A stretch of DNA of 42,406 nucleotides. Origin: Halothiobacillus neapolitanus. Its GTDB lineage: Bacteria > Pseudomonadota > Gammaproteobacteria > Halothiobacillales > Halothiobacillaceae. The DNA lies in assembly GCA_022730245.1 (NCBI GenBank), contig DZCK01000001.1:1-42406 (forward strand). The letters are read 5' to 3'. Shown here piece by piece: positions 1-8,708 of this stretch; position 1 is the stretch's first letter, and every line of letters begins with the position of its first letter. The notes below the pieces were generated by a model, which was not told the DNA's origin, did not search any database, and saw nothing but the letters and a program-made list of their open reading frames with translations. A program made the translations under genes and the position numbers.

Positions 1-49
1 GACAAGGGCATAATAAATCTCCGGCAATAAGTTGAACCCTTGGATTCTA

Positions 50-84
50 GCAGCCGATCACCCTAAAGCCCGACAGGCTCCTAG
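50..84. repeat. One terminus of a repeat element (cagccgatcaccctaaagcccgacaggctcctag), a direct copy of the right end of the element at 42113-42281
   Basis: About 32 of 34 bases match 42248-42281. The rest of this copy, if present, is diverged or lies outside the window. Confidence 0.75.
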
Positions 85-145
85 CGGAATAAATAAAAAA
101 CTTTAGGTATTTGCAATTTAAATAACCGAACGCGCACCGATCCCC

Positions 146-955
146 CTACATCGTTTCAAAAAATGCCTTCGCCCCACCTTTCATAAACCAATACTGATTT
201 GTGCCCGCCGCTTGCAAAAAATATTGCAACCATTGCACTTGATGGCCCGTTTCATCAATAAAGTAAATCGCTTTGTGTTCGGCGTTGGCTTTTTTTACCC
301 AATCGGCCAAACGGGTATTATCCAGCGGCACATGAACATCGCGCATTTGAAAGAGCGAAACGCCCGCACGCTGAGCGGCATCCCGAATATCGAGCACAAT
401 CGCATTGGGATCGGCCAATACCTGCTCATAAAAATCTCGCGGGGTAAGCAGATGCGATTCAAAATTGGCCTTCTCGATTAATTGGCTCGAAGAAACCATG
501 GGCTTGCCCATTAAGTCTGTTTTTGTCGGATGCGCTTGCGCCCAAGCCAAAATACCCGCATCAAAAACACGCACTGGCTTCACCCCCGCTTTTAACGCAC
601 GCACTGCCGCGTTGTACGATTTATCGCAGGTTGTGCCGTTGCAGTAAAACACAAAAGTTTTATGACTCTTTTCACTCAACATCTGGATTTGTTTATCAAA
701 ATCGGCATCAGAAAGCGGCACCGATTGCGCTCCTTCAATATGCAAGGTTTGAAATTCATAGGCTGAACGCACATCAACCACGGTACTGTTCGCCAAATTA
801 GCGAATAATTCCTCGGTGGATAGGGGCTTTACGCCCACCGTTTCGTACTGCGCACGCAGCGGGAACGGGTTATCAGCGGCCATCAAGGGCGCTGCGGCCA
901 GGCTGCTGGTTAACCCGAGCGATAACACTAAAGCGATCACTTTATTTTTAGTCAT
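146..955 (-). CDS. Periplasmic tandem rhodanese-like domain protein
   Basis: Signal-peptide-like N-terminus (MTKNKVIALVLSLGLTSSLAAAPLMAA). First rhodanese domain has DVRSAYEFQTLHIEGA...FVFYCNGTTC; a second degenerate repeat has LDIRDAAQRAGV...YFIDETGH. Confidence 0.8.
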   Translation of the reverse strand: MTKNKVIALVLSLGLTSSLAAAPLMAADNPFPLRAQYETVGVKPLSTEELFANLANSTVVDVRSAYEFQTLHIEGAQSVPLSDADFDKQIQMLSEKSHKTFVFYCNGTTCDKSYNAAVRALKAGVKPVRVFDAGILAWAQAHPTKTDLMGKPMVSSSQLIEKANFESHLLTPRDFYEQVLADPNAIVLDIRDAAQRAGVSLFQMRDVHVPLDNTRLADWVKKANAEHKAIYFIDETGHQVQWLQYFLQAAGTNQYWFMKGGAKAFFETM

Positions 956-1132
956 TATAATTAACTCCATGATTTATAATCAGGCTATATCTAAAACCCA
1001 ACTGTAAACGAACCCCTTTACCCAAGACACAGCGCCCGCGCCAACACCGACCTCGGCGAGAAGACACCCCACTTTTGCGCCGCTTCTGCTACATTGCAGC
1101 CACATTCTTATGCAGTTTCTGGGGTCACGCAC

Positions 1133-1822
1133 ATGTTGCATCACGTCATTCGCCCTTCCCTGCGCGTTCTGCGCCGGTTCGGTTTGGCCTTTTTTATTGT
1201 CGCATCGCTCGCCGCCTGCTCAAGCAAAGCGCCCGATCACCCGTTTTTACCGTGGGACATTACGCTACTCCCCGATGGCACCAGTGCGGTATTCGGCGTG
1301 CATTTGAGTAAAGATTCGATGCTGGAGTTCAAGCGGCTTTATAACCAAAAAGCCGATTTGGCGATTTTCGTTGATCCCGATAAAAAAACCTCACTAGAGG
1401 CTTATTTTGGCCCGACCGATGTGGGCGCGCTATCGGCTAATGTGGCGATTGTGGCGCAGGTAGACGAAAAATTACTCCAAAGCTGGATCAGTGCCGATCA
1501 CGCCAAGCCCGACCCCACCCCCAGCGGAGCCTGGAAATACCCCATGAGTGATGAGCAAATTCGCACCGCCCAAAACTTGCCAATTGAATCAATTACCTAC
1601 AAACCGTCGGCGGATTATTCGGAAAGCCTGATTGAGCGCCGGTTCGGCAAACCCGAATCAATACGGCATGCCAAAGAACCCTATGAATACTGGTTATACC
1701 CGATCAAAGGCGTGCTCATTACGGTGAATAAAAATGGCCGCGACTTATTCCAGTACATTGCCCCTAAAGATTTTGCCAAGCTCACCGCCAGCATTCCGCC
1801 CGAAGCGCCGCAGGGCAAATAG
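1133..1822 (+). CDS. Putative lipoprotein of unknown function
   Basis: Lipobox-like ASLAAC after a hydrophobic N-terminus, ATG at 1133. No recognisable domain. Confidence 0.65.
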   Translation: MLHHVIRPSLRVLRRFGLAFFIVASLAACSSKAPDHPFLPWDITLLPDGTSAVFGVHLSKDSMLEFKRLYNQKADLAIFVDPDKKTSLEAYFGPTDVGALSANVAIVAQVDEKLLQSWISADHAKPDPTPSGAWKYPMSDEQIRTAQNLPIESITYKPSADYSESLIERRFGKPESIRHAKEPYEYWLYPIKGVLITVNKNGRDLFQYIAPKDFAKLTASIPPEAPQGK

Positions 1823-1831
1823 CCCGTGGGG

Positions 1832-3484
1832 TTATTCCACCGCGCTGGTGTAATCGCCATGCTCGCGGGTGGATAAAAACCGCACATCCTTCCAGCGCTC
1901 TTGCGCCATTTGCAAATTAACCCGCGTGGGCGCCACGTAGACCAAATCGCCCGCGTGATCGAGGGCAAGATTCAGCTCGTTTTTAGCTTTGAATTCTTCC
2001 AGTCGCTTAGGATCATCGCACTCAATCCACCGCGCGGTGGTCACATTCACCTGCTCGAATTGGCAATCGACCGAATACTCGGTTTTGAGCCGTTCAGAAA
2101 CCACTTCAAACTGCAAAACCCCGACGGCGCCTAAAATTAAATCATTATTAATTAATGGTTTATAAAGCTGAGTCGCGCCCTCTTCGCACAGCTGGCTCAA
2201 GCCTTTGAGCAATTGCTTGGATTTAAGCGGATCACGCAGGCGGGCTCGGCGGAATAAATCGGGCGCAAAATTAGGGATGCCGGTGAAGGCCAAGCGCTCG
2301 CCCTCGGTAAACGTATCGCCAATGCGGATGGTGCCGTGGTTGTGAATGCCGATAATATCGCCCGGGTAGGCTTCTTCCAGTCGCTCCCGATCAGACGACA
2401 TAAACGTTAAGGCATCGGGAATTTTAATCTCGCGGTTCAAGCGCACATGCTTGGCTTTCATGCCGCGTGTAAATTTACCCGAACATACGCGGAAAAACGC
2501 AATGCGATCGCGGTGTTGCGGATCCATATTCGCCTGAATTTTGAACACGAAGCCTGAGAATTTTTCCTCAACAGGCAGCACCTGCCGTGCCGTACTGGGG
2601 CGCGGTTGCGGACCGGGCGCGGATTCAACAAAGCCATCGAGCAACTCTTGCACGCCAAAATTGTTCATAGCCGAACCAAAATACACCGGTGATTGCGCAC
2701 CCCGCAGATACGCCGCAGGGTCGAACTGATCGGCCGCGCCTTGCACCAGCTCAATTTCCATGCGCAGCTCATCGGCCTGATCGCCCAATAGCTCATCGAG
2801 ATCCGGATTATGCAGGCCCTGAATTTCAGTTTTCGATTGCGCCCGCGTCGGCAGCGAAGGGCCGTATAAAATCACCCGGTCTTCATACAGGTGATAAACA
2901 CCCTTAAACCGCTTGCCCATGCCAATTGGCCACACAATGGGCGCGCAACGAATGTTTAATACCGATTCCACTTCATCCAGCAATTCCAGTGGTTCTTTAC
3001 CCTCGCGATCCATCTTGTTGATAAAGGTAATAATCGGCGTATCGCGCAGGCGGCACACTTCCATCAATTTAATGGTGCGCGCCTCAACGCCTTTGGCCAC
3101 ATCGATCACCATCAAGGCCGAATCCACCGCCGTCAGCACGCGATAGGTATCTTCAGAGAAATCTTCATGACCGGGGGTATCGAGCAAATTAATGATGCGA
3201 TTTTTGTACGGGAACTGCATCACCGAACTCGTCACCGAAATGCCGCGCTCCTTTTCCATCGCCATCCAGTCGGAGGTGGCATGGCGGGTGGATTTGCGCC
3301 CCTTCACCGTACCGGCCATTTGAATGGCACCGCCGAATAACAGCAGCTTTTCGGTAATCGTGGTTTTGCCCGCATCGGGGTGAGAAATAATCGCAAAGGT
3401 GCGCCGCCGTTGGGTTTCGGCGGCAAAATCAAGAGCAGTCATAGCATGGGTATCCGCTAGCGGAGGAAAATTAAGGCTGGGCAT
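1832..3484 (-). CDS. prfC: Peptide chain release factor 3 (GTPase)
   Basis: [40 protein letters not shown]...[14 protein letters not shown] motifs typical of RF3. The true start may be [16 protein letters not shown], about 45 nt downstream. Confidence 0.95.
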   Translation of the reverse strand: MPSLNFPPLADTHAMTALDFAAETQRRRTFAIISHPDAGKTTITEKLLLFGGAIQMAGTVKGRKSTRHATSDWMAMEKERGISVTSSVMQFPYKNRIINLLDTPGHEDFSEDTYRVLTAVDSALMVIDVAKGVEARTIKLMEVCRLRDTPIITFINKMDREGKEPLELLDEVESVLNIRCAPIVWPIGMGKRFKGVYHLYEDRVILYGPSLPTRAQSKTEIQGLHNPDLDELLGDQADELRMEIELVQGAADQFDPAAYLRGAQSPVYFGSAMNNFGVQELLDGFVESAPGPQPRPSTARQVLPVEEKFSGFVFKIQANMDPQHRDRIAFFRVCSGKFTRGMKAKHVRLNREIKIPDALTFMSSDRERLEEAYPGDIIGIHNHGTIRIGDTFTEGERLAFTGIPNFAPDLFRRARLRDPLKSKQLLKGLSQLCEEGATQLYKPLINNDLILGAVGVLQFEVVSERLKTEYSVDCQFEQVNVTTARWIECDDPKRLEEFKAKNELNLALDHAGDLVYVAPTRVNLQMAQERWKDVRFLSTREHGDYTSAVE

Positions 3485-3615
3485 TCTAACAGCCTGTGTG
3501 CATTAACAGCAGAAAAGCCGAACCGCGCTCCGATGATTAAATCAAAAATAACCCTATACAGACTAAGTATTAACCAGCCACAATACCGCATTACCCCAAA
3601 CCCAGCGGAGACGCT

Positions 3616-4665
3616 ATGCCCAAACGCGCGCGGATTCTAATTGTGCTACTGGTGATGATGATTGGCGGAGCTATGGCATGGTTTTTTTGGGACAAGCCTG
3701 CTGAGCCCCCAACGACACGCCATTTAACTTTGTATGGCAATATCGATTTGCGGCAAGTCAACCTCGCGTTTAATGATGCCGCGCGAATTGAGCATATTTT
3801 GGTGCAAGTAGGCGATGCGGTGGTGCAAGGTCAAGTAATCGCCACCCTAGATACGCGGCGATATGCGGCGGCGCTGGCCGCTGCCAAAGCGCAACTGGCG
3901 GCCAATCAAGCGGTGCTGGACAAGCTGATTCATGGCTCGCGCCCCGAAGACATCGAGCGGCTGCGTGCCGTTGTGGCGGCAGATCAAGCTGATTTAACCA
4001 ATTTAGAATCCACCTACCGCCGGATTGCTCATTTGGCCGCCCAAAAAATGGCCTCTGCCCAAGATCGAGATGCGGCACACGCCGCACGAGATGCGGCCAG
4101 CGCCCGAATGAAAGCGGATGAAGCGACTCTAAAACTGGCGGTTATCGGCGCACGGGTTGAAGATATAAACCAAGCCCGAGCCGCCGTGGATGCCGCCAGC
4201 GCTCAAGTGCAAACAGCCCAAATTAATCTGGATGACACCACACTGAACGCGCCCTCGGTGGGCATTGTGCGCAATCGGATTGTTGAGCCCGGGGATATGG
4301 CCTCGCCAGCGCAGCCCATTGTCACCTTGGCATTAACCGATCCCATTTGGGCACGCGTGTACCTTTCCGAGCCTGATTTAGGCTGGGTGCGAGAAGGCAT
4401 GCCCGCCACGATCAGCAGTGATAGTTTTCCGGGCAAAACCTTCATAGGCTGGGTGGGGTACGTTTCGCCCACCGCCGAGTTCACGCCCAAAACGGTTGAA
4501 ACCACCACCGTGCGCACCGATTTGGTTTATCAGGCACGCGTTTACGCCTGCAATCCTAACCACGATTTGCGCCTCGGCATGCCCGTGACCGTGCAAATTG
4601 CCCGCAGCGCCAAGCCCATTGCGCGGGGTGAAAACCCGTGCACCCCGCCCAATCCTGAGCGCTGA
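3616..4665 (+). CDS. HlyD-family periplasmic adaptor (YbhG-like)
   Basis: N-terminal membrane anchor, biotinyl-lipoyl/HlyD architecture with a long Ala-rich coiled coil (DAARDAASARMKADEATLKLAVIGARVEDINQARAAVDAA), and genomic context. Confidence 0.88.
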   Translation: MPKRARILIVLLVMMIGGAMAWFFWDKPAEPPTTRHLTLYGNIDLRQVNLAFNDAARIEHILVQVGDAVVQGQVIATLDTRRYAAALAAAKAQLAANQAVLDKLIHGSRPEDIERLRAVVAADQADLTNLESTYRRIAHLAAQKMASAQDRDAAHAARDAASARMKADEATLKLAVIGARVEDINQARAAVDAASAQVQTAQINLDDTTLNAPSVGIVRNRIVEPGDMASPAQPIVTLALTDPIWARVYLSEPDLGWVREGMPATISSDSFPGKTFIGWVGYVSPTAEFTPKTVETTTVRTDLVYQARVYACNPNHDLRLGMPVTVQIARSAKPIARGENPCTPPNPER

Positions 4666-4671
4666 GTACCG

Positions 4672-6441
4672 ATGAGCGCACATGGGGTGAAAAACGATAC
4701 CGAGGCCATCGTTATTCGGGGGCTGCATAAATCCTTTGGCAAAGCCCCCCGCATCACGCAGGCGGTCAACAATGTGTCATTTAGCGTGCCGACGGGCACC
4801 GTCATGGGGTTAATTGGCCCTGATGGCGCGGGCAAAACTACCCTCATGCGGCTCATGGCCGGGTTACTCACCGCCGAGGCGGGCAGCCTTGAAGTTTTGG
4901 GGGTGGATGTTCAAAAAGACCCGCTCACAGTGCAGTCCAGCATTGGCTACATGCCGCAACACTTTGGCTTGTATGAAGATTTAACCGTTCAAGAAAATTT
5001 AACGCTCTATGCCGATTTGCAAGGCGTGCCGTTTGATCAACGCCCTAACCGCTATCAACGATTGCTTGCCATGACGGGCTTGGGCGCATTTACCGACAGG
5101 CTCGCAGGTCGGCTATCGGGCGGCATGAAGCAAAAACTGGGGCTGGCCTGCACCCTCGTGCGCCCACCGAAACTCTTACTGCTCGATGAGCCCACGGTGG
5201 GGGTAGACCCCGTATCACGGCGCGAACTTTGGGCCATTGTGTACCAACTGGTGCAGGAAGATGGCATGACGGTGCTGCTATCCACCGCCTACCTAGATGA
5301 AGCCGAACACTGCGATCAGGTGATTTTGCTGCATGAAGGCGAGATTTTAGGGCAAGACACGCCCGCCGCTTTCACCCAGCATTTAGCGGGGCGTGTGTGG
5401 GGTGCTAAACGCGAGCTGGGTTTACGCCGACATTTGCAAGCAGAGCTCAAGCAACAACCCGGCATCCTTGATGCGGTGATTGATGGCGATTGGGTGCGGG
5501 TTCTCTTAGCCGAACAAACCGCGCCGCCCACTTTACCCAATGGGGTGTGGCAGCCCCTCCCCCCGCGATTTGAAGATGCCTTTGTGCTGATGCTGAACAG
5601 CCAGCGCGCGGCACAAACCCCACAGGCCCCTGCACCCCCCACAAGCCAGCCTATTGTGCCAACCGCGCGGGCGCGCCCTGCCGAGGTGATTACCGTTCAT
5701 GAGTTAACCCGCCGCTTTGGGGCATTTATTGCGGTTAATGCGCTGAGTTTTTCCGTTCAGCGTGGGGAAATTTTTGGCCTGCTCGGTGCCAATGGCGCGG
5801 GCAAATCCACCACCTTCCGAATGCTCTGTGGCTTGCTGCCAGCCAGCAGTGGCGCGCTCTCGGTGGCCGGTGTCGATTTATTCACCGCCGCCGCCAAGGC
5901 CCGCGCGCGTATTGGCTATATGTCGCAAAAATATGCGTTATACGAGGTGCTGAGCGTGATGCAAAATCTTAAATTTTTTGCCCGTGCCTACGGGCTCAAG
6001 GGCGAACACTTAAACCGGCGCCTCGCCTGGGCTTTGAGTGAGTTTGAACTAACGCCCTATCACGATACCAACAGCGGCCTGTTGCCACTGGGTTTTAAAC
6101 AGCGGCTGGCCATGGCCTGCGCTTTAATGCACGAGCCGGACATCTTGTTTCTCGATGAACCCACCTCAGGGGTGGATCCGCTTGAGCGGCGTGCTTTTTG
6201 GGGACGAATCAACGAGCTTGCCGATCACGGGGTGACCATCATGATTACCACGCATTTTATGGATGAAGCGGAATACTGCGACCGGCTCGTGATTATGAGC
6301 CAAGGCCAGATTTTAGCGGCGGGCACCCCCGCAGCGATTCGCGCCCAAGCCCAAACGGCGGCTGCGCCCAATCCCAGCATGGAAGATGCGTTTATCGCAC
6401 TCATCACCGCGCCAACCCCGCCAACGGGCGTGGCCGCATGA
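4672..6441 (+). CDS. ABC exporter ATPase with two fused nucleotide-binding domains (YbhF-like)
   Basis: Two Walker A motifs (GPDGAGKTT, GANGAGKST) and two Walker B/D-loops (LLLLDEPTVGVDP, ILFLDEPTSGVDP). Confidence 0.93.
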   Translation: MSAHGVKNDTEAIVIRGLHKSFGKAPRITQAVNNVSFSVPTGTVMGLIGPDGAGKTTLMRLMAGLLTAEAGSLEVLGVDVQKDPLTVQSSIGYMPQHFGLYEDLTVQENLTLYADLQGVPFDQRPNRYQRLLAMTGLGAFTDRLAGRLSGGMKQKLGLACTLVRPPKLLLLDEPTVGVDPVSRRELWAIVYQLVQEDGMTVLLSTAYLDEAEHCDQVILLHEGEILGQDTPAAFTQHLAGRVWGAKRELGLRRHLQAELKQQPGILDAVIDGDWVRVLLAEQTAPPTLPNGVWQPLPPRFEDAFVLMLNSQRAAQTPQAPAPPTSQPIVPTARARPAEVITVHELTRRFGAFIAVNALSFSVQRGEIFGLLGANGAGKSTTFRMLCGLLPASSGALSVAGVDLFTAAAKARARIGYMSQKYALYEVLSVMQNLKFFARAYGLKGEHLNRRLAWALSEFELTPYHDTNSGLLPLGFKQRLAMACALMHEPDILFLDEPTSGVDPLERRAFWGRINELADHGVTIMITTHFMDEAEYCDRLVIMSQGQILAAGTPAAIRAQAQTAAAPNPSMEDAFIALITAPTPPTGVAA

Positions 6442-7583
6442 GTTCGCCCACCCCAAGGCGGGGCAGCGGCTGGATGCGCATGGGCGGTTTGATTCGCAAA
6501 GAGTCTCTGCAAATCATCCGAGATCCCTCCAGTATCGCCATTGCATTTTTATTGCCCGTGGTTTTATTGCTGATTTTTGGTTACGGGGTATCGCTAAACG
6601 CCAAACATATCCCGCTGGCCTTCGTGGCCGATGCCCCCGATATGGAAAGCGCCGCGCTGTATGCCTCGTTTAATCATTCGACCTATTTCAGCCCGCAAAT
6701 TGCCCCCAACTTAGCCACGGCGACGCGTTGGTTGCTCAATCGGCGGGTCGATGCCATTGTGCATTTACCCAGTGATTTTGCAGCCCAACTCAGCACCGCG
6801 AACCAATCCGCACCGCTGCAGGTGATCGTTAATGGAATTGATGCCAATCAAGCGCGGCTAACCCAAGCCTATATTCAAGCCGGCTGGCAAAGCTGGCTCA
6901 CGAACCGCACCCAAGCGGCGGGGCAATCGGCTCATCAACCGGTTGAGCTGGCCGCACGTATTTGGTTCAACCCAGAATTGCGCAGCCGAGACTACCTTGT
7001 GCCGGGGCTGATCGCCGTGATTATGACCCTGATTGGGGCACTGCTCACCGCCTTGGTTATGGCGCGCGAATGGGAGCGGGGCACGCTGGAAGCGCTCATG
7101 GTCACCCCGGTGCAGATCAATGAGCTGCTCATCGGCAAGCTTGTGCCCTATTTTGTGCTTGGCATGGGTGGCATGGCGCTCTCAGTTGCGATGGCCGTGT
7201 GGCTGTTTGGCGTGCCGTTTTTGGGCAGTTGGTGGATTTTGGTGCTCACATCCGCTCTGTTTCTGCTCACCGCACTTGGCATGGGGCTGTTTATTTCCAT
7301 CGTGGCGCGCAATCAATTCGTGGCAAGCTTGATTGCGATTATCACCACCTTTTTACCGGCCTTCATGTTATCGGGATTTATTTTTGATATTGGCAGCATG
7401 CCAGGCTGGCTACAAAATCTAACGTACCTTGTTTCGGCGCGATATTTCATTGTGATTTTGCATACCCTGTTTCTGGCAGGCGATGTGGCCGCCATCCTCT
7501 GGCCAAATACACTCGCCATGCTCGCGATTGCCGTTTTTTTTATTGCGGCCAGCCGCCGCAAAATCCGTAAATCTCTCGAATAG
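6438..7583 (+). CDS. ABC-2 type permease (YbhS-like)
   Basis: ABC-2 membrane topology, REWERGTLEALMVTPV motif, ATGA overlap with the ATPase gene. Confidence 0.9.
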   Translation: MSSPTPRRGSGWMRMGGLIRKESLQIIRDPSSIAIAFLLPVVLLLIFGYGVSLNAKHIPLAFVADAPDMESAALYASFNHSTYFSPQIAPNLATATRWLLNRRVDAIVHLPSDFAAQLSTANQSAPLQVIVNGIDANQARLTQAYIQAGWQSWLTNRTQAAGQSAHQPVELAARIWFNPELRSRDYLVPGLIAVIMTLIGALLTALVMAREWERGTLEALMVTPVQINELLIGKLVPYFVLGMGGMALSVAMAVWLFGVPFLGSWWILVLTSALFLLTALGMGLFISIVARNQFVASLIAIITTFLPAFMLSGFIFDIGSMPGWLQNLTYLVSARYFIVILHTLFLAGDVAAILWPNTLAMLAIAVFFIAASRRKIRKSLE

Positions 7584-7598
7584 GCCGGGGTTCACCTC

Positions 7599-8708
7599 AT
7601 GTGGCAACGAATCATCGCCTTGGCGATCAAAGAATTTCAGGCACTATTACGCGATCCCAAATCGCGCTTTGTGATTGTAGGCCCGCCGCTGATTCAACTG
7701 CTGGTCTTTAGTTTTGCCGCCACCTTTGATCTCTCAAATATTCCCATCGCCGTGTACAACCAAGATGGTGGGCAAGCGGCACAGGCTTTAGTGGCGCGTT
7801 TTGAAGGCTCAGGGCATTTTAAAAGTGTGGCGAATATCCAGCGTGAATCCGAGATCTCCCGCGTCATTGATGACCAAAAAGCCCTCATGGTGCTGAACAT
7901 AGGCCCGCGCTTTGAAGCCGATTTACTCAGTAATCAACCCGCTACCGTGCAACTCATTATTGATGGGCGCAACTCCAACACGGCTGCCATCGCGTTAAGC
8001 TATGCCAATACCCTCGTGGCCGACTTTAATACCCAATGGCAAACCAGCCACCCGCTGCGCGCACCGCCCTCTGTTATCGTCACCCGTGCTTGGTTCAACC
8101 CAAATTTAGAGAGCCGCTGGTTTATCGTGCCGGGTATTGTGGCCATCTTGATGCTCGTCGTCGTCATGGTCGTGACCGCCTTATCCGTTGCGCGTGAACG
8201 GGAACAAGGCACGTTTGATCAACTGCTGGTTACCCCCCTGCATCCGGTCGAAATCCTCATCGGCAAAGCCATTCCGGGCTTTGTGATTGGTTTTACGGAA
8301 GGCAGCATTATTATTTTTTTAGCCGTAAAGGCCTTTGCAGTGCCGTTTGAAGGCCATTTACTCACGCTGTATATCGGCATGGGTTTATTTCTACTTTCGG
8401 CTATTGGCATCGGGCTTATGATTTCTGCTTTGGCCACCACCCTGCAACAAGCCGTTTTGGGCGTGTTTTTATTTCTGGTACCCGCCATTATTTTATCCGG
8501 CTTTGCCACGCCAATCGCCAACATGCCGCCTTTCGTGCAGGATTTAACCCTCATCAACCCCATGCGCTACTTTATGATTATTTTGCGGGGTATTTTTTTA
8601 GAAGGCAGCTCCTTTCAAAGCCTGCAAAATCAATTTTGGCCGCTGGCGTTAATCGGGATCGTGACACTCGCTGCCGCCGGATGGTTATTCCGGCATCGAA
8701 TGAATTAA
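7599..8708 (+). CDS. ABC-2 type permease (YbhR-like)
   Basis: ABC-2 membrane domain, AREREQGTFDQLLVTPL motif, contiguous with the previous permease. Confidence 0.9.
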   Translation: MWQRIIALAIKEFQALLRDPKSRFVIVGPPLIQLLVFSFAATFDLSNIPIAVYNQDGGQAAQALVARFEGSGHFKSVANIQRESEISRVIDDQKALMVLNIGPRFEADLLSNQPATVQLIIDGRNSNTAAIALSYANTLVADFNTQWQTSHPLRAPPSVIVTRAWFNPNLESRWFIVPGIVAILMLVVVMVVTALSVAREREQGTFDQLLVTPLHPVEILIGKAIPGFVIGFTEGSIIIFLAVKAFAVPFEGHLLTLYIGMGLFLLSAIGIGLMISALATTLQQAVLGVFLFLVPAIILSGFATPIANMPPFVQDLTLINPMRYFMIILRGIFLEGSSFQSLQNQFWPLALIGIVTLAAAGWLFRHRMN

